A stretch of 32,753 nt of DNA from DASUZB01 sp036377075 (GCA_036377075.1 DASUZB010000136.1:1-32753); one strand, 5' to 3'. Positions 1 through 7,752 are shown, counted from the stretch's first letter. Notes: generated by a model from the letters alone, not told the origin. Made by a program: numbers and translations.

Positions 1-266
1 ACGCCGTCGCCGTGCCTGGCGACGTGCTCGGCGATGGGGGAGTCGGGGGTGAGGGCCGAGGTCAGCACGAGCCGCACCTCGCCCTGGCCGAGGACGTAGG
101 AGGCCCGGTCGCGCACGCCCGTCTCCGGGCCGGCGTAGGCGACCGGCCGGAAGCCGTAGGCGGTGCGGTAGAAGTGGGCCGCCTGGCGGGCGTTGCCCAC
201 CCAGAACTCGACCGCGTCGAAGCCGGTCAGGGCGAGGGGGTCGTCGACGGGCTGCGGCTGGGTCAT
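1..266 (-). CDS. hpd: 4-hydroxyphenylpyruvate dioxygenase, N-terminal part (runs off the left edge)
   Basis: Only the first 88 codons are inside the window. HPPD converts 4-hydroxyphenylpyruvate to homogentisate with Fe(II) and O2 in tyrosine breakdown. The visible residues match the N-terminal half of bacterial HPPD: a short leader, then FDAVEFWVGNARQAAHFY, the YGF turn, AYAGPETG, ASYVLGQG and a closing HVARHGDGV. These form the first beta-alpha-beta VOC module. The iron ligands and most of the catalytic C-terminal half lie outside, so activity cannot be judged. The ATG at 264-266 has a GAGAGGAG ribosome site at 272-279, 5 bases upstream. It is divergent from the thioesterase gene. A different VOC dioxygenase such as hydroxymandelate synthase shares this N-terminus and cannot be excluded. 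Confidence 0.85.
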   Translation of the reverse strand, partial: MTQPQPVDDPLALTGFDAVEFWVGNARQAAHFYRTAYGFRPVAYAGPETGVRDRASYVLGQGEVRLVLTSALTPDSPIAEHVARHGDG

Positions 267-362
267 GCAACGCTCCTCTCGGTGCCAGGATCCCCCATCC
301 TCCACCTGTTCCCCCGGCTGCGCCACGATCACACCGGCGTCCGCGCCCACCGACCGCTTCTG

Positions 363-368
363 TAAATT
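363..368 (+). promoter_or_regulatory. -10 element of a probably leaderless promoter (thioesterase)
   Basis: TAAATT ends 7 bases before the ATG at 376, so the expected transcription start falls on or next to the start codon. No Shine-Dalgarno sequence lies in between. I see no convincing -35. The same geometry recurs at several other genes in the window. Confidence 0.5.
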
Positions 369-375
369 GGTCCAC

Positions 376-753
376 ATGATCGTCCCCGGCCTGCGGGCCG
401 CCCTCGACCACACCGTCGCCGAGGCGGACACGGCGGTCGCGCTCGGCAGCGGCGACGTGCCCGTGCTCGGCACGCCGCGGGTGCTCGCCCTGGCCGAGCG
501 CGCCACCGTCGCCGCCCTCGCGGGCGCGCTCGATCCCGGCGCCACCAGCGTCGGCACGCGGGTCGAGCTCGACCACCTGGCCGCGAGCCCGGTCGGGGCG
601 ACCGTGCGGGTCACGGCCGAGCTCGAGCGGGTCGAGGGGCGGCGCCTCGAGTTCGCCGTCGAGCTGCGCCACATGGGACGGCTCACCGCCCGCGGCCGGG
701 TCACCCGGGTGCTGGTCGACCGCGACGCCTTCCTGGACGCGGCCGCGCGCTGA
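376..753 (+). CDS. FlK-like hot-dog thioesterase
   Basis: This 125-residue protein resembles the fluoroacetyl-CoA thioesterase (FlK) group of hot-dog-fold hydrolases, which cleave acyl-CoA thioesters. The FlK catalytic trio appears in the right order and spacing: T33 in LGTPRVLALAE, E41 in the same helix, and H67 in ELDHLAASPVG. The stretch VTAELERVEGRRLEF matches the FlK core strand. Length is normal for the family. The actual acyl-CoA is unknown; most actinobacterial members are uncharacterised and are unlikely to act on fluoroacetyl-CoA. The ATG at 376 is chosen because the family motif begins soon after it and a -10 hexamer lies 7 bases upstream. It is divergent from hpd, with 109 bases between them. 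Confidence 0.8.
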   Translation: MIVPGLRAALDHTVAEADTAVALGSGDVPVLGTPRVLALAERATVAALAGALDPGATSVGTRVELDHLAASPVGATVRVTAELERVEGRRLEFAVELRHMGRLTARGRVTRVLVDRDAFLDAAAR

Positions 754-804
754 CGGCCGGTGAGCGTGGCCCATTCGGGCGCTGAACGCTGAAATTCTAT
801 TTGC

Positions 805-850
805 GCGTACCCACCGGAGCGGGTTCCACCGGCCAATTCCTTGGGTACGC
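805..850. repeat. 9-bp perfect inverted repeat upstream of the GAF-ANTAR gene
   Basis: GCGTACCCA at 805-813 is repeated inverted as TGGGTACGC at 842-850, with 28 bases between the arms. The spacer also holds CCACCGG twice (811-817 and 827-833). The element lies 39 bases before the chosen GTG start, in a locally AT-richer stretch. It could be a regulator site or a leader-RNA hairpin. Confidence 0.5.
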
Positions 851-888
851 TCGCGCATACCGAGATCGAACTTGGAAGCGGGTCCAGC

Positions 889-2214
889 GTGCCCGAGGAA
901 CGTGCGACGACGATCGACGAGCAAGGCCTCGACCAGGGCCTGCGGCGGCTGCGCGCCACCGCCGCGGAGACGGAGCGCGAGGGCCTGGCCGACGCCCTGC
1001 AGCACGTCGTCGCCGCCACCGGCGCCGTGTTCGGCGTCGACGGCGCCGCGCTGAGCCTGCTCGACGAGCAGGGCGAGCTCCGCTGGGTGGCCGCCAGCGA
1101 CCCGGCGGTGGAGCTGGTCGAGCGCGCCCAGCTCGACCTCGGCGAGGGTCCCTGCCTGGGCGCGGTCGCCAGCGACCGGGTGGTGGCCACTCCGGACCTG
1201 GTGGGGGACGGGCGCTGGCCGCGGACCGAGGCGGTGATCCGCCACCACCGCCTGCGGGCGGTGCTCGCCGCCCCCATCCGGGTCGACGACGTGCCGGTCG
1301 GCAGCCTCAACCTCTACGCCCGCGAGGTGCGCCAGTGGAGCGAGGGGGACCTGCAGGCGATCGAGGCCTACGCCGCGGTGGTCGCCGACCTGCTCGTGTC
1401 CGAGCTGCACCGCGAGGACCACGGCGACAAGGTCGACCAGCTGGAGCACGCGCTGCTCTCCCGGGTCCTGGTCGAGCAGGCCAAGGGCGTGCTGATGGCG
1501 CGCCTCGGGCTGGGCTCGCGGCCCGCCTTCGAGCGCCTCCGCCGCCAGGCCCGCGAGCAGCGGCGCAAGCTCGACGAGGTCGCCAGGGACGTGGTCGCCA
1601 CCACCCAGTCCGACCACCCGGCCAGCGGCAACGGCGCCGGCCCCCCAGGAGGTGGCGGGCGGCGGCCGCCGCGCGGCGGCCAGCCGGGCGAGCCGGGTAC
1701 CCGGCTGACCCTGCTCGCCGCCGTCACCGACGCCGCCCTCGCCGACCTGGACCTGGACTCGCTGCTGTTCGAGGTGCTGGAGCGGGTGCGGGCGGTGCTC
1801 CGGGTCGACCAGGCCACCGTGCTGCTGCTCACCAAGGACGGCCCGGAGCAGCTCGAGGTGCGCGCCTCGGTCCCGCGCGACGGGAGGATCCGCCCGGGGC
1901 TGCGGGTGGACCTCGGCGCCGGCGTCGCCGGCCGCATCGCGGCGGTCGGGGCCGGCCTCCTGGTCGAGGACCTGGCCGAGGCCGAGGTGGCGCCGGTGCT
2001 GGTCAGCGCGGGGCTGCGCTGCATCGCCGGGGTGCCGCTGCTGGCCCGCGGGCGGCTGCTGGGCGTCCTGCACGTCGGCACGCGCGCGCCCGGCGGGGTC
2101 GGCCTCGCCACCCTGGAACGGCTCCGCGTGGTGGCCGAGCCGCTGTCGCTGGCGATCGAGCACGCCCGCCGCTTCGAGGCCGGCCGGACCGCCGGCCGCA
2201 CCGGCCCGCGATGA
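889..2214 (+). CDS. GAF-ANTAR-GAF sensor/RNA-binding regulator
   Basis: This is a 441-residue soluble signalling protein. Residues about 32-170 form a GAF domain (ALSLLDEQGELRWVAAS, GPCLGAV, APIRVDDVPVGSLNLYA). Residues about 185-238 form an ANTAR domain: LEHALLSRVLVEQAKGVLM, then AFERLRRQAREQ and KLDEVARDVV. ANTAR domains bind paired RNA hairpins and cause antitermination. A Gly/Pro-rich linker (about 240-272) leads to a second GAF domain (about 283-430). In most actinobacterial GAF-ANTAR proteins the ANTAR domain ends the chain, so a central ANTAR is unusual. No PP2C/SpoIIE domain follows. I prefer the GTG at 889 (GGAAG at 874-878) to an in-frame TTG at 841, which sits inside an inverted repeat. 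The ligand is unknown. Confidence 0.8.
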   Translation: MPEERATTIDEQGLDQGLRRLRATAAETEREGLADALQHVVAATGAVFGVDGAALSLLDEQGELRWVAASDPAVELVERAQLDLGEGPCLGAVASDRVVATPDLVGDGRWPRTEAVIRHHRLRAVLAAPIRVDDVPVGSLNLYAREVRQWSEGDLQAIEAYAAVVADLLVSELHREDHGDKVDQLEHALLSRVLVEQAKGVLMARLGLGSRPAFERLRRQAREQRRKLDEVARDVVATTQSDHPASGNGAGPPGGGGRRPPRGGQPGEPGTRLTLLAAVTDAALADLDLDSLLFEVLERVRAVLRVDQATVLLLTKDGPEQLEVRASVPRDGRIRPGLRVDLGAGVAGRIAAVGAGLLVEDLAEAEVAPVLVSAGLRCIAGVPLLARGRLLGVLHVGTRAPGGVGLATLERLRVVAEPLSLAIEHARRFEAGRTAGRTGPR

Positions 2215-2230
2215 CCGCGGCCGGCGCCGC

Positions 2231-3910
2231 CTACACGCCGGTGGTGGAGCGGGGGTAGGCGACCTTCGGATCGGTGGCGACGTTGACCAGGTAGGGGGCG
2301 TTCGCCTCGAAGGCCCGGCGCAGGGCCGGCCCGACCTCGTCGGGGGAGGTGACCAGCTCGCCGGCGCCGCCGAGGGCGCGCACGACCTCGTCGTAGCGGC
2401 AGCCCGGCTGCAGGTCCGCGGCGACGTCGTAGCCGAACAGCAGCTGCATGGGGTGCTTCTCGAGGCCCCAGATGCCGTTGTTGCCCACCACCATCGCCAC
2501 CGGCAGGCGGTGGCGGACCAGCGTGTCGACGTCCATCAGGGAGAAGCCGGCGGCGCCGTCGCCGAGCAGCAGCACGACCTGGGCGGAGGGCCGCGCCAGG
2601 CGGGCGGCGATGGCGTAGCCGAGCCCGGTGCCGAGGCAGCCGTAGGGCCCGGGGTCGAGCCAGCCGCCGGGCCGGGCCGGTTCGACGTAGCGGCCGGCGA
2701 AGGAGACGAAGTCGCCGCCGTCGCCGATCACCACCGCGTCGTCGGCCAGGAGGCGGCGCAGCTCCCCGTAGATCCTCGCCGGGTGGATCGGCGTCGCGCC
2801 GCTCGCGAGCAGCTGCTGGTCCCGCGCCGCCGCCTCGGCGGCGGTGGTGCGCAGCCGCTCCAGCCAGGCGCCGTGGTCCGGCAGGTGGCGCCCCCGTGCG
2901 ACCGCCTCCACCAGCCCGTCCAGCACGGCGGTGAGGTCGCCGGCGGCGGCGCCGGCCAGCTCCACGTGCCCGGCCAGCTGGCTCGCGGCGTCGGCGAGGT
3001 GGACCACCCTGGCCGCCGGCGCGCCGTCGCGGCCGCCGAAGGAGCCGTAGCCGAGCCGGAAGTCGAGCGGCGCCCCCGCCACCAGCACCAGGTCCGCCTG
3101 CCCGAGCGCGAGCGAGCGGGCGCGGGTGACCACCAGCCCGGCGTCCGGCGGGACCACGCCGCGGCCCATGCCGTTGGCGATCACCGGCAGCCGGAGGGAC
3201 GACGCGGCGCGCGCGGCGGCCTCGTCGGCCCCGTCGGCCCAGACGTCCGAGCCGACCACCAGCACCGGCCGCTCGGCCTCGGCCAGCAGCGCGGCGATGC
3301 CCGCCAGCGCGTCGGGGTCGGGGACGACCGGCTGCCGCGGGGCCGCCGGTGGCGCCGCCGCCGTGGCGACCGAGAACAACTGGTCCATCGGCACGTCGAG
3401 GAAGACCGGGCCGCGGTGCGGCGTGGCCGCGAGGGTGAGCGCCCGGTCGACCTCGGCGGCGAGGGCGGCCACCTCGCCGACCGTGCCGGCGTGCTTGGTG
3501 ATCGGGGCGAGCAGCGGCGGGTGGTCCAGCTCCTGCAGCGCGCCGGTGCCCCAGCGGCCGGCGGGCGCGCGCCCGCCGAGCACCAGCAGGGGTGAGCCGT
3601 TGAAATGCGCGGTGGTGACCGCGCTGATGCCGTTGGTCACCCCGGGGCCGGCGGTCAGCACCGCCAGGCCCGGCCGGCGGGTGAGCTTGGCGGTGGCCTC
3701 GGCGGCGAACACCGCCGTCTGCTCGTGGCGCACGTCGACCAGGCGCATCGGCGGGTCGGCCTTGACCGCGCCGTCGTACAGCGGGAAGACGTGCGCGCCG
3801 GACAGGGTGAACATGGTGTCGACGCCGTGCCGCCTGGCCACGGCGACGGCCAGCCCGCCCCCGTGGCCTTCGAGCACGGTCGCCTCGCCCACGCGGGCGG
3901 CTTCGCTCAC
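2231..3910 (-). CDS. ilvG: IlvG (Rv1820)-type thiamine-diphosphate enzyme, acetolactate-synthase-like
   Basis: This 559-residue protein has the three-domain layout of acetolactate-synthase-like TPP enzymes. The N-terminal Pyr domain has TLSGAHVFPLYDG and the catalytic-type glutamate E63 in RHEQTAVFAAE. A central domain follows, and the C-terminal PP domain has GDGAAGF (450-456) and NNGIWG (from 478), the Mg/TPP signature. By memory it is closest to mycobacterial Rv1820 (IlvG), for example in GLEKHPM, CRYDEVVRALGG and the YPR ending. Whether this group makes acetolactate or acts on other 2-keto or 2-hydroxyacyl substrates is not certain, and no small regulatory subunit is nearby. The GTG at 3910 has AGGTGGAGGTGG just upstream; codons further 5' look non-coding. 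The gene is transcribed alone. Confidence 0.8.
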   Translation of the reverse strand: MSEAARVGEATVLEGHGGGLAVAVARRHGVDTMFTLSGAHVFPLYDGAVKADPPMRLVDVRHEQTAVFAAEATAKLTRRPGLAVLTAGPGVTNGISAVTTAHFNGSPLLVLGGRAPAGRWGTGALQELDHPPLLAPITKHAGTVGEVAALAAEVDRALTLAATPHRGPVFLDVPMDQLFSVATAAAPPAAPRQPVVPDPDALAGIAALLAEAERPVLVVGSDVWADGADEAAARAASSLRLPVIANGMGRGVVPPDAGLVVTRARSLALGQADLVLVAGAPLDFRLGYGSFGGRDGAPAARVVHLADAASQLAGHVELAGAAAGDLTAVLDGLVEAVARGRHLPDHGAWLERLRTTAAEAAARDQQLLASGATPIHPARIYGELRRLLADDAVVIGDGGDFVSFAGRYVEPARPGGWLDPGPYGCLGTGLGYAIAARLARPSAQVVLLLGDGAAGFSLMDVDTLVRHRLPVAMVVGNNGIWGLEKHPMQLLFGYDVAADLQPGCRYDEVVRALGGAGELVTSPDEVGPALRRAFEANAPYLVNVATDPKVAYPRSTTGV

Positions 3911-3947
3911 GGTTCCACCTCCACCTTCCGGGCGACTGGTCGGGAGG

Positions 3948-3965
3948 ATGCTACCCGGCGGTAGC
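3948..3965 (-). promoter_or_regulatory. ilvG-like promoter with overlapping 6-bp dyad
   Basis: On the minus strand TAGCAT (3948-3953) is a good -10 about 37 bases before the GTG start. It overlaps the perfect dyad GCTACC-CGGC-GGTAGC (3950-3965). A repressor on the dyad would block the promoter. No clear -35 is visible. Confidence 0.4.
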
Positions 3966-4024
3966 GTGGCGCAGTCGGGGCGAGGAGGTCGCACCCGTGA
4001 GCTGGTCCACCTCGCCCGGCGCCG

Positions 4025-5872
4025 CTACCGCGCCGGCGAGGTGACCCCGGGGCTGGTGGCCGCGCCCCTGCGCGTCCCCGACCGGCGAGGCGCGGCCGCG
4101 ACCTCCGTGGCCGGGCCGCAGCCGGACGCGGGCCGGCCCGCCAGGCGGGCGTCGAGCCAGGCGAGCACGTCCTCGCCGCTCGCGTCGACCACCTGGCCGT
4201 GGTGCACGCCGGCGTAGACGCGCAGCGCGGTCGGGTCGCCGAAGCCGCACAGCCGGCGGGTCATCCGGGTCACCACCCGCAGCGACGCGGCGCCCTCGGC
4301 GCCGCCCTGCGCGAACAGCACCGGCGCGGGGATCGGGGCCTGCGCGGCCGCGTTGCGCTCGAACAGGGCGCGCCACGCCGGCACGGTGCGCGGGTCCTCC
4401 CGCAGTGCCGGCGGCGTGTTCGCCGCCGACGGCGGGCAGAAGTCGCGCAGCCGCTCGACCGCGGCGCGGCCGGCCGCGGTGAGCACGTCCAGCGGCGCGC
4501 CGTAGGTGTCGTGCCAGGCGGCGGCGATCAGCATCGCGAAGCTGGTGGTCGGCACGGGCGTGGGCCAGAACGGGTCGCGGTCCATCGCCTCGAGCGCGCC
4601 GCCGGGGGAGACCGAGGCCACCCCGGCGAGCTGCAGCTCGGGCGCGTACGTGGTGGCCAGCTCGCCGGCCCACAGGACGGCGTGGCCACCCTCGGAGAAG
4701 CCCCACAGCGCGACCGGGCCGCCGGCGCGCGCGCCGCGCAGCCGGCCGGCCGCCCGCACCGCGTCGAGCACCGAGTGGGCCTCGCTCGCGCCGACCAGGT
4801 AGGGGTGCAGGCCGGGCGTGCCCAGCCCCTCGTAGTCGGTCGCCACCACCACGTAGCCGCGCCGCAGCAGCTCGCCGAGCCAGTAGCCGCGCAGGGTCGC
4901 GATGCCGTCGACGCCGAGGTGGGAGGGGGTGCAGCGGTCGGCCAGCCCGGTGGTGGGGTGCGCCCAGGCGACCACCGGCCGCGGACCCGGCCGGCCCCCT
5001 GGCGGTGCCACCACCAGCCCGGAGACGGCCACGTCGCGCCCGTCCTGGGAGCGCGAGTGGTAGACGACCACCCAGGCGCGCGCGCCCGGCGTCGTGGCCG
5101 GCCCCTTGATCTCGAGCGCCCGGATGAGCTGGCCAGGCTGCCCTGCCGGCGCCGGAAGCGGATCGGGGACCTGGTAGAACGCCGCCGGCGGGAACTCGGG
5201 CGTGCTGGCCGAGGACTCCCCGGTCGACCAGACGGCCATCGCCGCGCAGACCGCCAGCACCACGGCCACGGCGGCCACCCGGCGCGTCCCCAGCCGCCAG
5301 CGCCGTTCCCCTTCCGCCGGCGGTGGCCGCCGCGCCGCCGGCCGGCCCCACACCGCCGGCAGCGCCGGCCACAGCCCCGCGAGCCCCTCGCGCGCCTTCG
5401 CGGCGAGCCCCGCGCCGAGCTGCGCGATCCGCCGCCCCGGGTCTGCCGGGACGTGGGAGCGGAGCCACGCCAGGCCGCCGCGTGCACCGTGCGTCGACCA
5501 GAGGTCCGCGAGCCGCCGGCGCCGGTCGACCGGCGTGGCCGGCTCGAACCACCCGCGTGGCCGGTTGGCGCCGGTCGCGGGCGTGGACCGTTGCCGGGTC
5601 GGCCGCGGGTCGTGGCCGGCGGCGGACGGGAGGCGGGCGAGCAGCCTGCGGACGACGTCGGCGGCGGGCGACGGCCGGGATCCGGCGGCTGGCGGGCGCC
5701 GCTCGGCCTGCGCCGCGGGCCACAGCCACGCGAGTCCCCGGCGGGCGGCGGCCACCAGCGTTGCGCGGCGGTTCGCCGCCGCGGGGGAAGGGTGCCGGGC
5801 CAGCCGCTGGCGGACGGTGGTGGACAACCGCGACCAGGGCTGTCCGAGCCGATGGTTGCCGCCAGGTGTCAT
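4025..5872 (-). CDS. Membrane-anchored lipase-family (PF03583-like) alpha/beta hydrolase with long N-terminal extension
   Basis: This is a 615-residue protein. Residues 1-195 are Arg/Ala/Pro-rich and probably cytoplasmic, with three degenerate copies of a GLAWLWPA-like unit near 46, 133 and 163. One membrane segment spans about 199-216, so the hydrolase part (about 225-585) should be outside. That part resembles actinobacterial secretory lipases: VVAWAHPTTG, the nucleophile elbow GFSEGGHA (Ser393), and a histidine in GVHHGQVVD (557-558). The acid usually found after the late strand is unclear, because the sequence there reads AQGGAEGAAS. Family members normally have a simple signal peptide, so the long extension is odd. 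The ATG at 5872 has GAGGTG about 9 bases upstream, and a TACGGT -10 at 5909-5914. Ester hydrolysis is likely; the substrate is unknown. Confidence 0.7.
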   Translation of the reverse strand: MTPGGNHRLGQPWSRLSTTVRQRLARHPSPAAANRRATLVAAARRGLAWLWPAAQAERRPPAAGSRPSPAADVVRRLLARLPSAAGHDPRPTRQRSTPATGANRPRGWFEPATPVDRRRRLADLWSTHGARGGLAWLRSHVPADPGRRIAQLGAGLAAKAREGLAGLWPALPAVWGRPAARRPPPAEGERRWRLGTRRVAAVAVVLAVCAAMAVWSTGESSASTPEFPPAAFYQVPDPLPAPAGQPGQLIRALEIKGPATTPGARAWVVVYHSRSQDGRDVAVSGLVVAPPGGRPGPRPVVAWAHPTTGLADRCTPSHLGVDGIATLRGYWLGELLRRGYVVVATDYEGLGTPGLHPYLVGASEAHSVLDAVRAAGRLRGARAGGPVALWGFSEGGHAVLWAGELATTYAPELQLAGVASVSPGGALEAMDRDPFWPTPVPTTSFAMLIAAAWHDTYGAPLDVLTAAGRAAVERLRDFCPPSAANTPPALREDPRTVPAWRALFERNAAAQAPIPAPVLFAQGGAEGAASLRVVTRMTRRLCGFGDPTALRVYAGVHHGQVVDASGEDVLAWLDARLAGRPASGCGPATEVAAAPRRSGTRRGAATSPGVTSPAR

Positions 5873-6012
5873 CGCGCCCGCACCTCGACCGGCTCGCTCA
5901 CGTGCGCAACCGTACCAGGTTGCCGCACTTGGCGAGGCAGCCCGAGCAGGCGTGCCTCGTAACGTATGTCCAGATCGAGCTGCCTGGGTCCTCGGGGGTG
6001 GCCGCGGTGCCG

Positions 6013-6780
6013 TCAGGAGGCGAGCAGGCGGACGGCCACCACCAGGCCGAACGCGACCACCAGCAGGCGCAGCAGGCGGTCGTCGAGGCGCCGCGCCAGC
6101 AGCACGCCGGCCTGCCCGCCGAGCAGGCTGGCGGCCATCATCACCAGCGCCGCCGACCAGGCGACCTCGGCCAGCAGGGCGAAGTACGCCGCCGCCACCA
6201 GGTTGATCAGCAGGGAGAGCAGGCCCTTGAGGGCGTTCAGCCGCTGCAGCCGGTCGGCCACGAAGATGGCCAGGATGGCCAGGGTCATGATGCCGAGGCC
6301 GGCACCGAAGTAGGCGCCGTAGGCCCCGGCGAGGAACTGGCTGGCGTGCAGGCCCAGCGGCCGGCGCGCCCCGCCGGGCCGCTCCGCGCGCCCGCGCACC
6401 ATCCCGGCGAGCCACGGCTGCGCCGCCAGCAGCCCGCAGGCCAGGATGATCAGGTAGGGCACCAGCGCCTCGAACAGGCCCTCCGGGCTCAGCAGCAGCA
6501 GGAACGCCCCGAGCAGGGCACCGGCGACGCTGGTCGCGCCGAGGGCGCGCACCCGCGCACCCTGGCCGTCGAGCTCGCGCCGGTAGCCGAGGCTGCCGCC
6601 GAGGTAGCCGGGGCACAGCGCCACCGTGTTGGTGACGTTCGCCCGCAGCGCCGGGAAGCCGAGGGCGAGCAGCGCCGGGAAGGAGACCAGCGAGCCACCG
6701 CCGGCGACCGCGTTGACCGCCCCGGCGACCAGGGCCGCGCCGGCCAGCAGGGCGAACTGGGGTGCCTCGAGGCGTACCAC
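6013..6780 (-). CDS. TauE/SafE-family membrane transporter (copy 1)
   Basis: This 255-residue, mostly hydrophobic protein has about eight predicted membrane segments in two halves. It carries the TauE/SafE hallmark NAVAGGGSLVSFPALLALG in the first helix pair and the matching second-half signature AGAYGAYFGAGLGI. The family exports sulfite, sulfoacetate or other small organosulfur anions, but most members are unassigned and no sulfur gene is adjacent. The GTG at 6778-6780 is the start: TAGGCT lies 6 bases upstream with no Shine-Dalgarno, which suggests a leaderless message. A second member lies at the other end of the window (31030-31794). It is divergent from the small protein gene at 6848. 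Confidence 0.85.
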   Translation of the reverse strand: MVRLEAPQFALLAGAALVAGAVNAVAGGGSLVSFPALLALGFPALRANVTNTVALCPGYLGGSLGYRRELDGQGARVRALGATSVAGALLGAFLLLLSPEGLFEALVPYLIILACGLLAAQPWLAGMVRGRAERPGGARRPLGLHASQFLAGAYGAYFGAGLGIMTLAILAIFVADRLQRLNALKGLLSLLINLVAAAYFALLAEVAWSAALVMMAASLLGGQAGVLLARRLDDRLLRLLVVAFGLVVAVRLLAS

Positions 6781-6786
6781 GCCACC

Positions 6787-6792
6787 AGCCTA
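6787..6792 (-). promoter_or_regulatory. -10 element of leaderless promoter (TauE copy 1)
   Basis: TAGGCT on the minus strand is followed by 6 bases and then the GTG start at 6780. The 6 bases hold no Shine-Dalgarno sequence. Confidence 0.5.
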
Positions 6793-6811
6793 CGTGGGGC
6801 CGCCGCCTGAA

Positions 6812-6841
6812 TGGACGCGAAGGCCCCAGCCGGCGTAGTAT
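6812..6841 (+). promoter_or_regulatory. Promoter of the small protein gene
   Basis: TGGACG (6812-6817) and TAGTAT (6836-6841) are separated by 18 bases and match vegetative -35 and -10 elements. The -10 ends 6 bases before an ATG at 6848, so a leaderless message is likely. Confidence 0.5.
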
Positions 6842-6847
6842 TCGAAC

Positions 6848-7117
6848 ATGAGTTCGACCAGCAGGTTCGCACCGGATACGCCACGAGGAGGGGGAATGCC
6901 CCAGTCAGGGGCGGCGCAGCCGCCCACCATCGAGAAGGGTGCCGAGGTGCGGGTGCGCGGCCCGCGCAGCGGCGAGTCCGGCACCTGGAGGGTGGTCGGA
7001 CCGGTCGCCGGCGCGGACGCCGACGACCCCGCCTTCGACGTCACCAACCTGATCAGCGGCCGGCGCCGCATCTTCCGCAGCTCGCGCCTGGTGGTCCTGC
7101 GGTCCGCCAACCGCTGA
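6848..7117 (+). CDS. Small basic protein of unknown function
   Basis: This 89-residue soluble protein matches no family I recognise. After a disordered, Gly/Pro/Ser-rich N-terminus, residues from about 31 (GAEVRVRGPRSGESGTW) to the end form a predicted small beta-rich unit with Arg clusters (SGRRRIFRSSRLVVL). The alternation is reminiscent of SH3- or KOW-like barrels, but this is a guess. Two starts compete. The ATG at 6848 is 6 bases after a TAGTAT -10 and would be leaderless. The in-frame ATG at 6896 has GAGGAGGGG just before it and would give 73 residues. Both may be used. GC-biased third positions continue through both, so the gene looks real. Confidence 0.6.
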   Translation: MSSTSRFAPDTPRGGGMPQSGAAQPPTIEKGAEVRVRGPRSGESGTWRVVGPVAGADADDPAFDVTNLISGRRRIFRSSRLVVLRSANR

Positions 7118-7202
7118 CCGGGGCTCCCAGCCGCCGTCCCATACCATAGGTCGCCCGGCGCGTTCGCGGCCCGCGCCGGGTGACGGCGTGGGAGGGATCG
7201 GC

Positions 7203-7718
7203 ATGAGGCTGGAGATCGGCGCCGGCGAGAAGCCGAGCCCGGACTACGACGTCCACGTCGACATCCTGCCGCTGCCCGACATCCAGGTCGTCTGCCGGCT
7301 CGACCAGCTGCCCTTCGCCGACCGGACCTTCTCGGCGCTGCGCGCCAACCACGTGCTCGAGCACCAGAGCTACGAGCTGGTCGAGCCGACCCTGCGCGAG
7401 TGGGCGCGCGTGCTCGCGCCCGAGGCGCTGGTCGACATCGGCGTGCCCGACGCCCGCTACGTCGCCAGGCAGTGGGTGGACGGCAACTACTCCACGCTCG
7501 AGGCCAACTACTGGCTGCTCGGCGGCCACTCCGACCGCTGCGCGCACAAGGGCGTCGACGAGCGCGGCGTGCCCCGCTGGATCTGGAACGCCCACCACGC
7601 CCTGTTCGACGCGACCTGGCTGGCCGAGCTGCTCGCCGCGAGCGGCTTCGACGCGGTCGAGATCACCAGCTACGACATCCGCAACCTCCGCTGCCGCTGC
7701 CGGCGCGCGGCCTGGTAG
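7203..7718 (+). CDS. Small SAM-dependent methyltransferase-like protein
   Basis: This 171-residue protein has the class I methyltransferase layout: motif I LEIGAGEKP at residues 3-11, an acidic strand end DVHVDI, then LPFADRTFSALRANHVLEH (37-54), which is typical of predicted SAM methyltransferases of the COG4627 kind, and REWARVLAPEALVDIGVPD. It is shorter than most members, and the C-terminal strands are reduced, ending in an Arg/Cys-rich tail (RCRCRRAAW). The substrate is unknown; related proteins often sit in sugar or lipid modification loci, but nothing nearby confirms that. The ATG at 7203 is preceded by GGAGGG (7191-7196), 6 bases away. It converges on the kinase-like gene with a 34-base gap. 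Confidence 0.7.
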   Translation: MRLEIGAGEKPSPDYDVHVDILPLPDIQVVCRLDQLPFADRTFSALRANHVLEHQSYELVEPTLREWARVLAPEALVDIGVPDARYVARQWVDGNYSTLEANYWLLGGHSDRCAHKGVDERGVPRWIWNAHHALFDATWLAELLAASGFDAVEITSYDIRNLRCRCRRAAW

Positions 7719-7740
7719 CTTCCGGCGCCGCGGGGAGGTC

Positions 7741-7752
7741 GCCCGCGCGGGC
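7741..7752. repeat. 12-bp perfect palindrome between convergent genes
   Basis: GCCCGCGCGGGC lies directly before the stop codon of the minus-strand gene. It has no loop, so it is a weak candidate for a terminator and may be chance in GC-rich DNA. Confidence 0.3.

Noticed and set aside
841..889. TTG at 841 as the start of the GAF-ANTAR gene
   Set aside because: It lies inside an inverted repeat and lacks a ribosome site; the GTG at 889 has GGAAG at a fair distance.
801..2258. Long plus-strand frame over the GAF-ANTAR gene, offset from it
   Set aside because: Its translation is a low-complexity Arg/Ala/Pro/Gly string without any domain; the other frame has clear GAF and ANTAR motifs. It is a shadow of GC-rich third positions.
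4199..5962. Long plus-strand frame opposite the lipase gene
   Set aside because: Composition is low-complexity and it has no motif; the minus strand has a membrane segment and a serine-hydrolase elbow.
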